Assembly (NCBI RefSeq): GCF_038595065.1
Contig: NZ_CP152003.1
Coordinates: forward strand, 1,716,001-1,780,000
Direction: 5' to 3'
Origin: Sutcliffiella sp. FSL R7-0096
Lineage (GTDB): Bacteria; Bacillota; Bacilli; Bacillales; Bacillaceae_I
DNA length: 64,000 bases
The notes beneath the pieces are model-generated. The model saw only the letters and a list, made by a program, of their open reading frames with translations, ran no database searches and had not been told where the DNA came from. The translations under genes were made by a program, and so were the position numbers. Each line of letters opens with the position of its first letter. Positions within the stretch are counted from its first letter, which is position 1. Shown in pieces: positions 1 to 6,952 of the stretch.

Positions 1-70
1 TAATTTAAACCGGATCATAATTTTCCCCCGAATGTATTTTTTTAAATTATATCACAAATTAACGCTTGAC

Positions 71-130
71 GTTAATAACTATTTAAGTTAATATTAACTC
101 AAGAAGTTAATAACTCATTAAGTTAATAAA
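71..130. promoter_or_regulatory. Iterated AGTTAATA operator-like repeats
   Basis: Four spaced copies of (A)GTTAATA occur at about 71, 86, 105 and 121, just before the ribosome binding site of the first gene. The copy at 86-99 is the perfect 14-bp palindrome AGTTAATATTAACT; those at 71 and 105 are near-palindromic (GTTAATAACT). Such an array in front of a mobile-element gene looks like a multi-site repressor target. The binding protein is not identifiable from the window. Confidence 0.45.
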
Positions 131-146
131 GGGGGCCATTAAATAA

Positions 147-449
147 GTGAACGACATAATCAAAGTAGATGATGACTTTTACTTAGGATTACTTGTAGAT
201 GAGACACATGCCCTATACGTTGAAAATACTGCAGTTTACTTTGTAAGTGTCAAAAGGAATAAGGATATACATGAGTATGATGGAAACTTGTTTGTGATTA
301 TGAATGCAGATGTGAAGAAGGAAGATCATGAGGAATATTTACAGAAAACTAAGCGTGACATAAAGGAAATTTCGTTTATGGAATTCCTTACAAAGTATTA
401 TAAAGGTGATACGCTGATTGATTTTGGTTATAGGTATCGAGGCGAATAA
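147..449 (+). CDS. Hypothetical protein of the mobile element
   Basis: A 100-residue acidic, soluble protein with no signal peptide or membrane segment; I do not recognise a family. The start is GTG, preceded by AAAGGGGGCC at a suitable distance. It sits behind an array of AGTTAATA repeats and near the integrase end of an integrated element, so an accessory or regulatory role in that element is likely by context only. Its base composition is AT-rich like the integrase gene. Confidence 0.6.
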   Translation: MNDIIKVDDDFYLGLLVDETHALYVENTAVYFVSVKRNKDIHEYDGNLFVIMNADVKKEDHEEYLQKTKRDIKEISFMEFLTKYYKGDTLIDFGYRYRGE

Positions 450-485
450 GGGTTAGGTTCAAGTTAGACCTGAGCTCAAAAGCGA

Positions 486-526
486 GTTTCATGATGAAAC
501 TGGAATTAGCGAAGTTCATCGTGAAC
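486..526. promoter_or_regulatory. Twin palindromes, candidate repressor operators
   Basis: GTTTCATGATGAAAC (486-500) and GTTCATCGTGAAC (514-526) are two hairpin-capable near-palindromes sharing the half-site GTTCA/GTTTCA, with centres 27 bp apart. They lie between two small element genes and upstream of an AT-rich promoter-like stretch. The layout resembles paired operators of phage-type repressors, but structured RNA is an alternative. Confidence 0.35.
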
Positions 527-599
527 CTCACAATATTCAATAAGACGATGGTGCAAGATGAACCTGCGTCTACATAATAAAACAAAGGGAGAGATTTGG

Positions 600-836
600 A
601 TGTATAACGTTAAAGTTAGCGATAAGAAAACAGTTGAGGTAAATGGTACATTGACACTGGATTTCACTTTGCAAGTGGAAAATAAGAAGGATTTAGAAGA
701 CAAATTAGCGTTGTTAAGCGGTCTCGGTATAGTTGATGCTTCTGTAATGTTAATGCACGTAGATGGAACTGTAAACACTCCTAGAATCACTAATGCAGAG
801 TGTGAAGTTGCTTATATTGAGGATTATTGGGAGTAG
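600..836 (+). CDS. Small hypothetical protein of the mobile element
   Basis: About 78 residues, unrecognised. The ATG at 600 is preferred over an in-frame ATG at 558 because AAAGGGAGAG lies 6-7 bases before it. The product is soluble, with alternating hydrophobic and polar residues typical of a small beta-rich domain and an acidic C-terminus. It lies between the operator-like palindromes and a strong terminator, so it is probably a single-gene transcript within the integrated element. Confidence 0.55.
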   Translation: MYNVKVSDKKTVEVNGTLTLDFTLQVENKKDLEDKLALLSGLGIVDASVMLMHVDGTVNTPRITNAECEVAYIEDYWE

Positions 837-865
837 GATACATAGAGACGAGTTTCTACTATATA

Positions 866-917
866 AAGTGTGACTGAAAGAATATCACTATGATATACTT
901 TCTACAGTCACACTTTT
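866..917 (+). terminator. Long hairpin terminator before integrase
   Basis: AAAGTGTGACTG pairs with a CAGTCACACTTT arm and an inner GAAAGAATATCA / TGATATACTTTC stem extends it to roughly 24 base pairs, followed by T residues. It ends the preceding small gene and shields the integrase gene, whose Shine-Dalgarno starts 14 bases later. Confidence 0.75.
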
Positions 918-943
918 TCCTTTGCTCTTTAAGGAGTATGAAA

Positions 944-2086
944 ATGACAACTATAAAAAAAGACCCTAAAACAGGGAAGTATGGATTTGTGTATTCTGGT
1001 GGCTTTCATCCTGTTACTAAAGAGAGAATACAAAAGAGAAGACAGGGAATAGCGTCCCTAAAGGAAGCAAAAGAGATTCTTAAACAGGTTATGCTTGAAG
1101 TTGAAGAAGAGAAGAAAATGTTTGATGTTTTCAAAGGTACTTTTAAAGATTACATTTTACATTGGTATGAAGCGAAGAAGGTAAGTTTAAGACCTAGCAC
1201 ATTGGTAAATTACAATGAGCAATTGAAATACAACATCTTACCTTACCTTGGAAAATTCAAGATGTCTGAACTAGATGAGACAATTCTCCAAAACTACATC
1301 AACCAACTTCATTCTGAAAGAAAACTTGCTCCTAAAACAATAAGAGCTGCTTATGGAATTGTCAGTGAAGTTTTGAAAAAGGCATCTAGGAAAAATGCTT
1401 TTGACATCTCAATTTTAACTGAACTAAGCATACCTAAAGAATCGAAAGTGATTAGAGCTTGGGAAAAAGAAGATATAAAGAAATTCTTGAATGCTCCTGA
1501 TTTAATATTAAATCTAACTAGACATTTCATTGGATTTGAAATACAAATACAGACAGGTATTAGGATGGGTGAAGTGTTGGGCCTTAGGTGGTCTGATATT
1601 GACCTAGAAAGACGTATGCTATTAATTAGACAAACGCTTGCTAAAATCAATGAAAATGGGGAATATGGCATTGTAGATGCTGTTAAAACCAATTCCTCAT
1701 ACAGAACGATTGATCTACCAAAGAAGCTATGTCAAAGAATTGAGGAACATCAAAGAAGAGTTAACAAGGAAAAACAAATTCTCGGTGAGAAATACATTGA
1801 TAATGATTTAGTGGTTTGTACAAAGAATGGTAATTGGGTACATCCTAATAATTTCAGAAGAGCTTTTAATGTTACACGAGATTATTTAAATCTACCTAAA
1901 ATTAGGGCATATGACCTTAGGCATACTCATTCTACATTCTTAATCGGTGTATTAATGATTAATCCTAAGATAGTTTCAGAAAGATTAGGACATGCTCATA
2001 TCAAAACTACTTTAGGCACATACAGTTTTGCATTGCCTTCTATGCAACAAGAAGCAGTTGATAAAATGGACAGATTCTTCGAGTAG
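944..2086 (+). CDS. int: Site-specific tyrosine recombinase / integrase
   Basis: About 380 residues, the full length of a Tn916/phage-type integrase. An N-terminal AP2-like arm-binding segment (RRQGIASLKEAKEIL) is followed by a core-binding SAM-like domain (FKDYILHWYEAKKVSLRPST) and a catalytic domain. Visible catalytic residues are the Arg in TGIRMGEVLGLRW, RHTH, LGHAHIKTT and the nucleophile Tyr in LGTYSFAL. The start at 944 is chosen because AAGGAG lies 7 bases upstream; the longer reading frame begins inside the terminator hairpin. It adjoins the queF junction 66 bases downstream and presumably catalyses integration and excision there. The catalytic set looks complete. Confidence 0.93.
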   Translation: MTTIKKDPKTGKYGFVYSGGFHPVTKERIQKRRQGIASLKEAKEILKQVMLEVEEEKKMFDVFKGTFKDYILHWYEAKKVSLRPSTLVNYNEQLKYNILPYLGKFKMSELDETILQNYINQLHSERKLAPKTIRAAYGIVSEVLKKASRKNAFDISILTELSIPKESKVIRAWEKEDIKKFLNAPDLILNLTRHFIGFEIQIQTGIRMGEVLGLRWSDIDLERRMLLIRQTLAKINENGEYGIVDAVKTNSSYRTIDLPKKLCQRIEEHQRRVNKEKQILGEKYIDNDLVVCTKNGNWVHPNNFRRAFNVTRDYLNLPKIRAYDLRHTHSTFLIGVLMINPKIVSERLGHAHIKTTLGTYSFALPSMQQEAVDKMDRFFE

Positions 2087-2145
2087 TGTGATTTTTATGT
2101 GACATTTTAGAGTGTTGATTAAAAAAACACTTATCATGACTAGGC

Positions 2146-2190
2146 TTTTCACACGGCGATTTCCATGAGGATTGCATGAACATCATCATG
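2146..2190. other. Probable right attachment-site junction in queF
   Basis: Homology to queF coding sequence starts abruptly at the CACGGCGAT block (about 2152). The preceding codon is not the Asn expected in QueF and an in-frame stop lies at 2137. The crossover core should be within the first queF codons here, with its duplicate at the unseen left end of the element. Core length cannot be set from one end. Confidence 0.6.
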
Positions 2191-2373
2191 AACGATCTAA
2201 TTAAATTAATGGATCCAAAATATATCGAGGTCTGGGGCAAATTCACTCCACGTGGAGGCATCTCGATAGACCCTTACACCAACTATGGAAAACCAGGAAC
2301 GAAATATGAAGAGATGGCCGCGTATCGACTAATGAATCATGACTTGTATCCAGAAAAAATTGACAATAGATAA
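2152..2373 (+). pseudogene. queF: queF 3' fragment (7-cyano-7-deazaguanine reductase)
   Basis: The 73 codons encode the C-terminal part of the NADPH-dependent nitrile reductase QueF, which converts preQ0 to preQ1 for queuosine synthesis. [26 protein letters not shown] and [11 protein letters not shown] are family hallmarks and the stop is at the normal place. The N-terminal half with the catalytic Cys and Asp is missing here because the mobile element joins at 2152. The fragment could be a leftover beside a restored gene at the other end, or half of a truly split gene; the window cannot tell. It has no ribosome binding site of its own. Confidence 0.88.
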
Positions 2374-2398
2374 TAAAGAACACCATTACATTTGTTAT

Positions 2399-2448
2399 AA
2401 GACTGTAGACAAACTCGGGAATATAAGAGTCTGCCTATAGTCTTTTTT
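2399..2448 (+). terminator. Rho-independent terminator of queF
   Basis: AAGACTGTAGACAAACTC pairs imperfectly with GAGTCTGCCTATAGTCTT, followed by a T tract. It is placed 26 bases after the queF stop and is the native end of the interrupted transcription unit. Confidence 0.75.
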
Positions 2449-2555
2449 ATTGTTGAGCGGTTGTTCTGTCCAAGCACTTCACTATTCTATAGGAGTACTA
2501 AAAATACCTTCTATAAGAAATAATAAGCAAAAACAACATAGGAGGAGAGTGTTAA

Positions 2556-3569
2556 ATGACTAATCATCATACAGAATTCACTTGTGCCGAAACCAGTACA
2601 TTGTGGACTTTATATTTGAACAACTCCATGTCAGCGTGTGTGCTTAGGTATTTTTTGGAATGTGTAGAAGACAAAGAAATAAGAGAAGTGGTGGCAATGG
2701 CATATGATGTAGCATCCACTAATGAAAACGAATTGAAGTCCGTTTTCTGGAAGGAACAGTATCCTTTGCCAATTGGATTTTCGGAAAACGATGTTAACCT
2801 TCAGGCACCACGACTATTTTCTGACTCATTTAAGTTATCCTACATTCTTCAAATGGCGAAAATAGGATTGGTGACATATGGGGCAAGCCTTGGTGCTGTA
2901 TCAAGAAAGGATATAAGAAAGCTTTATTCAACTTTTTTGCAGCGAACGGTTGAACTATTCGACGACTCAACAGAATTATTATTGAAAAGAGGATTATATA
3001 CTAAAAAACCATATACCATCATTCCTGAAAAGGCAGAAATTGTAGATGATCAGAAATACTTCAGTGGAATAAACCCATTTGTAAATAAAAGGACATTAAA
3101 CAACATTGAAGTGACCCACCTTAGCCTGAATATAGAGACCAATCAGATCGGCATGATGCTATGTACCGCTTTTTCTCAAACGGCAATACACAAAGAAGTC
3201 AGGGAGTTTATGATGACTGGAAAACAGTTGGCACACAGTCATATCAAGAAATTTATTGATATCTTGATGAAGGATGATATCCAAGCACCCATGTCTAGTG
3301 ACTATTCCATCACGGATTCGAGGATTCCGCCTTTTTCTGATAAGCTGATGATGTTTCACAATAGCATGATGATTGCTGCCGGTATTGGGAATTATGCTAC
3401 AGCTGCTTCTGCAAGCCAAAGGACAGACATTGCAATAAAATATGAAAAGCTTTCTTCTGAATCCGCGTTGCTTGCCAAAGCTGGCGCAGATATCATGGTG
3501 AACCATCGATGGATGGAGAAACCGCCTGCAACTGCAGATCGAAATGAACTCTCCAAAAAGCGGGAATAG
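2556..3569 (+). CDS. DUF3231 family protein
   Basis: A 337-residue protein made of two related helical halves (about residues 10-160 and 175-325), the arrangement typical of DUF3231. These proteins are largely found in spore-forming Bacillaceae, and the fold resembles ferritin-like/CotF-type helical bundles; a spore-related role is inferred only. Repeated cues are an N-terminal TSTLW..Y..NSM segment and a matching IETNQIGMM..TAF segment in the second half. GGAGGAGAG precedes the ATG. No signal peptide or clear membrane segment is present. It appears monocistronic. Confidence 0.75.
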   Translation: MTNHHTEFTCAETSTLWTLYLNNSMSACVLRYFLECVEDKEIREVVAMAYDVASTNENELKSVFWKEQYPLPIGFSENDVNLQAPRLFSDSFKLSYILQMAKIGLVTYGASLGAVSRKDIRKLYSTFLQRTVELFDDSTELLLKRGLYTKKPYTIIPEKAEIVDDQKYFSGINPFVNKRTLNNIEVTHLSLNIETNQIGMMLCTAFSQTAIHKEVREFMMTGKQLAHSHIKKFIDILMKDDIQAPMSSDYSITDSRIPPFSDKLMMFHNSMMIAAGIGNYATAASASQRTDIAIKYEKLSSESALLAKAGADIMVNHRWMEKPPATADRNELSKKRE

Positions 3570-3628
3570 TTGTAGAAATCGCCTGGATTTGGTATAAAGG
3601 AAGTAACAAAGGCAGAGGAGAACCTACG

Positions 3629-4297
3629 ATGAACCCTAAAAAAAGTGCTTTAATAATTGGAGCAACTGGCCTGATAGGAGCACAATTGAAGGAAGAGATT
3701 TTGCAAAATTCAGATTACGAAACACTCAATATCATAGTAAGAAACAAACGCCAAGAGGAACACCAAAAATTGACCGAGGTGAAAGCTGATTTCGACAGGC
3801 TTTCCGACTGTAAGCAATATTTTCACGTGGATGATCTCTACATCTGCCTAGGGACAACAAGGAAAAAAGCTGGCTCCAAAGAGAATTTCCGTAAAGTTGA
3901 TCATGATTATGTAGTAGAGGCCGCCAAACTTGCCAAGGAGTGTGGAGTCCAAAGGATAGCGATAGTTTCAGCTATTGGGGCTGATTCTAATTCTAGGTTC
4001 TTTTACAACCAGGTAAAAGGCGAGATGGAAAATGCGGTCGCTAATATTGGAATTTCGTCGACCTACTTTTTCAGGCCTTCCTTACTTCTAGGAAACAGAA
4101 AGGAATTCCGATTAGGGGAGAAAGTTGGAGAAGTATTAGGGAGTGCAATGAAGCCTTTTCTAAGAGGGAAGCTGGAGAGGTACAGATCTGTACAAGGGAA
4201 GGAAGTTGCCAAGGCTATGATTAAGTTTTTGAAAAATGGCAGAAGCGGTGTCCATGTGGTGGAGTCGGACCTTATTGCAAAAATAGGGAAGCTCTAA
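3629..4297 (+). CDS. NAD(P)-binding Rossmann oxidoreductase, TIP30/YraR-like
   Basis: A 222-residue protein with an N-terminal dinucleotide-binding motif (LIIGATGLIGAQL) and an atypical SDR layout. A CLGTTRKKAGSKE..RKVDHDYV segment and an FYNQVKGEMENAV helix with the K expected of extended/atypical SDR active sites follow. This matches the HTATIP2/TIP30-like group of bacterial oxidoreductases (B. subtilis YraR type). The substrate is unknown. A GAGGAG ribosome binding site precedes the ATG. It lies 59 bases after the DUF3231 gene and may be co-transcribed with it. Confidence 0.75.
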   Translation: MNPKKSALIIGATGLIGAQLKEEILQNSDYETLNIIVRNKRQEEHQKLTEVKADFDRLSDCKQYFHVDDLYICLGTTRKKAGSKENFRKVDHDYVVEAAKLAKECGVQRIAIVSAIGADSNSRFFYNQVKGEMENAVANIGISSTYFFRPSLLLGNRKEFRLGEKVGEVLGSAMKPFLRGKLERYRSVQGKEVAKAMIKFLKNGRSGVHVVESDLIAKIGKL

Positions 4298-4396
4298 ACA
4301 GACCCTTCAGTTATACACACTAAAACTTTCAGAGGAGTTTTCGTTTTCATTTCAACAAAGCAGGGAATAAGTATAAAAAAAACAGGAGTGTCCTCT

Positions 4397-4711
4397 ATGA
4401 GCCAAACGAAAGAGTTTCGAAGAATTCGTAAATCTGGCCATTTAACCATTCCCAAGTCAATTCGCGAACAGCTGCAAATTTCCGATGGCGATGTATTAAT
4501 GATCATGGAACAACCTTTAGGTTTAGTCATGAAACCAATTAAAGAAGAGCATATTTATAATGAATCAATTGTTTCCAACAACGGGAAGGTTAATATCCCC
4601 ATTGAAATCAGGCGCAACTTGAACATAAGTGAGGAAACGCATTTTTCCGTCAAGCTGGATAAAGAAAGGGCAGCCGTCATACTGGAAATTTTAGAAGAGG
4701 ATATCGGCTAG
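4397..4711 (+). CDS. AbrB/SpoVT-fold regulator with two tandem domains
   Basis: About 104 residues containing two successive swapped-hairpin AbrB/MazE-type domains: RKSGHLTIPKSIREQLQIS near the start and NNGKVNIPIEIRRNLNIS in the second half. AbrB-type proteins normally have one such domain and dimerise to bind DNA, so this chain may form the DNA-binding unit within a single molecule. No toxin gene is adjacent, which argues against a plain antitoxin. ATG 4397 follows AGGAG by 8 bases, preferred over the GTG at 4388. Transition-state regulation is possible but inferred. Confidence 0.8.
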   Translation: MSQTKEFRRIRKSGHLTIPKSIREQLQISDGDVLMIMEQPLGLVMKPIKEEHIYNESIVSNNGKVNIPIEIRRNLNISEETHFSVKLDKERAAVILEILEEDIG

Positions 4712-4717
4712 AAACAG

Positions 4718-4762
4718 AAAAAGGCCTCCCTAGGATATAGCAGCATCCGGGGAGTCCTTTTT
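4718..4762 (+). terminator. Terminator after AbrB-like gene
   Basis: AAAAAGGCCTCCC pairs with GGGGAGTCCTTTTT. The A-rich left arm lets it work in both directions between this gene and the convergent YkvS-like gene. Confidence 0.75.
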
Positions 4763-4803
4763 AGATTGATTTGATGAGTATTCAAATTAAATCCTAAAAT
4801 CTC

Positions 4804-4986
4804 TTACAAACCTTTTACAATCTTATAATTCTTATGGTTTACTACAGTCCGTTGTTCTAGTTCCAGGTCACGATAATTGTTCATATAGGTCAGATCAACG
4901 ATAACAGAGTTCTCATTTACTTTTTCAACTACCCCTTGAAGACCTTCACGAAATTCTACGATATTACCGACTTCCGCTTTTTTCAA
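4804..4986 (-). CDS. YkvS-like DUF2187 protein
   Basis: A 60-residue protein with the DUF2187 signature: KAEVGNIVEFREGLQGVVEK followed by SVIVDLTYM and TVVNHKNYKIV. It is a small beta-barrel-like (KOW-like) domain of unknown function, conserved in Bacillus as YkvS. AGGGGGAGATAT precedes the ATG on the minus strand. It converges with the AbrB-like gene. Confidence 0.8.
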   Translation of the reverse strand: MKKAEVGNIVEFREGLQGVVEKVNENSVIVDLTYMNNYRDLELEQRTVVNHKNYKIVKGL

Positions 4987-5017
4987 CTATATCTCCCCCT
5001 AAATAAATGATTTCACC

Positions 5018-5049
5018 GACAACAGATGAAAGGGTTGTCTGGTTTTTTT
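5018..5049 (+). terminator. Orphan terminator-like hairpin
   Basis: GACAAC (5018-5023) pairs with GTTGTC (5034-5039), followed by seven T residues. On the plus strand there is no gene directly before it, so it may end an antisense or small transcript, or act in the 5' region of the minus-strand YkvS-like gene. Confidence 0.45.
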
Positions 5050-5164
5050 ATTTTTGTGAAATAGTGGATAAAAAGTATTACATACAGTTTGCATTATTTT
5101 CTTCATCTCGTAAATAGTTTCAATGTATTTTATCTAAATTTTCTTTTAATTCCTTTGATTTCGT

Positions 5165-5291
5165 TACACTTTGTAAGTTGTCACCGAATTGCTGAGGGTA
5201 ACATATAGATAAGTAGGGCTTTTTAATGCCCCATTCATTTTATTCCTTATCCCCCATGGAATCCCTTCTGTTTATCGGAAGGGGTTTTTTA
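5165..5291 (+). ncRNA. Candidate small RNA with C-rich single strands
   Basis: The stretch has no open frame and ends in a clean intrinsic terminator (CCCTTC 5263-5268, GAAGGG 5278-5283, then six T). Before it come a small GGGC/GCCC hairpin (5215-5232) and exposed runs such as TGCCCC and TATCCCCCATGG, the kind of C-rich motif that Gram-positive trans-acting sRNAs (RoxS/RsaE, FsrA) use to block Shine-Dalgarno sequences. The promoter is weak; TACACT at 5165 is the best -10. I do not identify it with a known RNA. Confidence 0.35.
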
Positions 5292-5379
5292 TTGCAGTTT
5301 CCAGGATGCGTTTTATGTTCAGTTTGGACGAATGATGGTAAAATGAATGGTGGCAATATTTGAAGTTGGAGTGATGATG

Positions 5380-5574
5380 ATGAATGAGGCGTTAGCTACA
5401 GAGATACTGGACAAGCTCAAGAATGGTGAACTACATGAGTATAGGATTCAAAAAGAGGAGTTTATGATATTCAGGAAAGTACTGGTTGCTAGGGAAGATT
5501 TCAAATACTACCGAGGAATTGCTAAGCATAAAGGTGAAGTGGTTTATCAATATATGCAGGATGCAAGAAGTTAA
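5380..5574 (+). CDS. Small hypothetical protein
   Basis: About 64 residues, unrecognised, soluble and charged, with a helical N-terminal half (ALATEILDKLKNG) and a YYRGIAKHKGEVVYQY segment. Three ATG codons overlap at 5374-5380. The last is preferred because AGTTGGAG sits 8 bases before it; a longer start at 5347 has no ribosome binding site. A GTAGCG/CGCTAC hairpin at 5579-5611 follows and separates it from the convergent sigma-factor gene. Confidence 0.55.
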   Translation: MNEALATEILDKLKNGELHEYRIQKEEFMIFRKVLVAREDFKYYRGIAKHKGEVVYQYMQDARS

Positions 5575-5578
5575 ACAA

Positions 5579-5611
5579 GTAGCGGGGGGTGCGTTGAACA
5601 ACCCTCGCTAC
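5579..5611. terminator. Hairpin between convergent genes
   Basis: GTAGCGGGGGG pairs with CCCTCGCTAC around a short loop. It lacks a strong T run, so it may be a weak bidirectional terminator or an RNA 3' stabiliser. Confidence 0.45.
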
Positions 5612-5617
5612 CTGTAG

Positions 5618-6094
5618 TCATGATGTGTGATACTCTTTTCTTAACTTTTTCAAAGCTTCTCCCCGCCATGACTTGACGGCACTTATGGAAACCCCCTCTT
5701 GTTTGGCAATTTCCTCTATTCTTTTTCCGTTCCCGATAAATTCAATGAGCCATATTTTCTGCTTTTCGGTAAGTAGCCGTGTATATTTCTCCAATTGCTC
5801 CAATTCGCAGTAGGAAGTATCGCATGGCTGTTCTGGTAAATGTTCGACAAAAGTATGGATTTCAACCCATTTCACTTCTTTTTTTAGGTGGTTAAGCAAT
5901 TTTCCCCTAATTGATGAATAAGCATAAGAGGTAAATGAACCTTTTCTATGATCCGTTGTCTGTAAGGTTTCCCAAAGAATGATAGTAGCTTCATGAAAAT
6001 AACGATCTTTATCTTTATAGATATTCAATGAGTTAATGATATGGTGTATCATGGGAGTATACTGGTTTAATACTTCTTCAAAAGTTGATTCCAT
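5618..6094 (-). CDS. Sigma-70 family RNA polymerase sigma factor
   Basis: A 158-residue protein with a region-2-like N-terminal half (YTPMIHHIINSLNI...DRYFHEATIILWETL...GSFTSYAYSSIRGKLLNHLKKE) and a C-terminal region-4 helix-turn-helix (LTEKQKIWLIEFI...RIEEIAKQEGVSISAVKSW). The FTSYAYSSIRG motif is nearer to SigH/phage-type small sigma factors than to classical ECF. No anti-sigma gene is adjacent; neighbours on both sides are small unrelated genes. Targets are unknown. Competence or phage-like late transcription roles are known for similar small sigmas, but assignment here would be a guess. Confidence 0.75.
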   Translation of the reverse strand: MESTFEEVLNQYTPMIHHIINSLNIYKDKDRYFHEATIILWETLQTTDHRKGSFTSYAYSSIRGKLLNHLKKEVKWVEIHTFVEHLPEQPCDTSYCELEQLEKYTRLLTEKQKIWLIEFIGNGKRIEEIAKQEGVSISAVKSWRGEALKKLRKEYHTS

Positions 6095-6297
6095 TTATCT
6101 TTCCTGACGAAAAGCCAGCTCTTCTTTATTCCCGGTAAGATAAATATAGTCAATGGTTCATAAGTTGACATGTATGAAAACGAGGCATAAACTGTGACAT
6201 AGAAGTGCCGTACGGAGGATAAACCTATTTGTTATAAAGAGTATGGAGGTTACCTGTAGGGAAATATCGACGATAATGATAAAAAGGGGTAATTGCC

Positions 6298-6624
6298 ATG
6301 GAACATAAAAAAGAAGATAAATTAGCGAATCAATCCATGTATCTATGGAAAAATGACGCAGATCGCACGGTTCAGGGGTTCTTATTGTATCCGGAGAATA
6401 TACCGGATATTCAATATATAAAGAAATTATTGCGCCACATGTATATGGCAAAAGAAGTATTTAAAATGTCCATCTGGTTCGAAGGTGATGTGATCCAGAT
6501 TACCGGAAGAATTCAATCCTTCCGCTATAAGGCGAATAAGCTTACCATAAAAGATATGGATAAGAATATTTACCATATTCGTATATTTGATGTGGTGGAG
6601 ATAATAAGACGACCACAAAAGTAA
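6298..6624 (+). CDS. YolD-like protein
   Basis: A 108-residue protein whose C-terminal half (IWFEGDVIQITGRIQSF...KLTIKDM..NIYHIRIFDVVEI) matches the YolD-like pattern of a small beta domain ending in a conserved F-D-V/I-L/V-I motif. YolD proteins often accompany UvrX/YqjW-type polymerases in Bacillus, but no polymerase gene is next to it here. AAAAGGGG lies 6-8 bases before the ATG. The function of the family is unsettled. Confidence 0.6.
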   Translation: MEHKKEDKLANQSMYLWKNDADRTVQGFLLYPENIPDIQYIKKLLRHMYMAKEVFKMSIWFEGDVIQITGRIQSFRYKANKLTIKDMDKNIYHIRIFDVVEIIRRPQK

Positions 6625-6649
6625 GAGTCCTAATCGGGCTCTTTTTTTT
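6624..6649 (+). terminator. Terminator after YolD-like gene
   Basis: AGAGTCC pairs with GGGCTCT around TAATC, followed by a T7 run. The left arm overlaps the end of the coding region. Confidence 0.8.
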
Positions 6650-6673
6650 ATTTAGGTTTTGTTAAAGTTAGTT

Positions 6674-6832
6674 GTTGATTATGACCTATTTCTAGCTGGT
6701 GATTGGAGCAAAAGGCGTAGACTCAAGCGGGAGAGTAGCGACAATCTTGAGACCCCTCAAGTGAAACGAGAAGGCTCAAGGTAGCCCCGCGGAAAGCCAA
6801 GCCTAGTGCGGAAATCAACAGCGATGTTTAAC
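6674..6832 (+). repeat. Dispersed repeat family, copy 1
   Basis: The element begins with GTTGATT and ends with AATCAACAGCG, and has the internal blocks GCAAAAGGCGTAGACTC, AGCGGGAGAGTAGCG, TTGAGACCCC and GAGAAGGCTCAAGGT. The same blocks recur at 57865-58001 and, more diverged, at 11958-12060 and (reverse) 20829-20957 and 22555-22680. It occupies most of the gap before the germination operon and contains no gene. Confidence 0.75.
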
Positions 6833-6952
6833 AGATCCATTATTTAAGAAACATTCACATCTAGGAACATTTGGTATATAAACCAACTTTATAGGAAAAA
6901 TAAGTGAAGGATTTTTATAGAATCATACATGAACAGAGGGGAGGGAAGCATA

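Noticed and set aside
890-943. Longer N-terminus for the integrase
   Set aside because: The upstream start lies in the terminator hairpin and lacks a ribosome binding site, whereas AAGGAG precedes ATG 944.
5843-5852. Perfect Spo0A box (TTCGACAAAA on the plus strand)
   Set aside because: It lies inside the sigma-factor coding sequence, far from any start, and is explained by the codons for Thr-Phe-Val-Glu.
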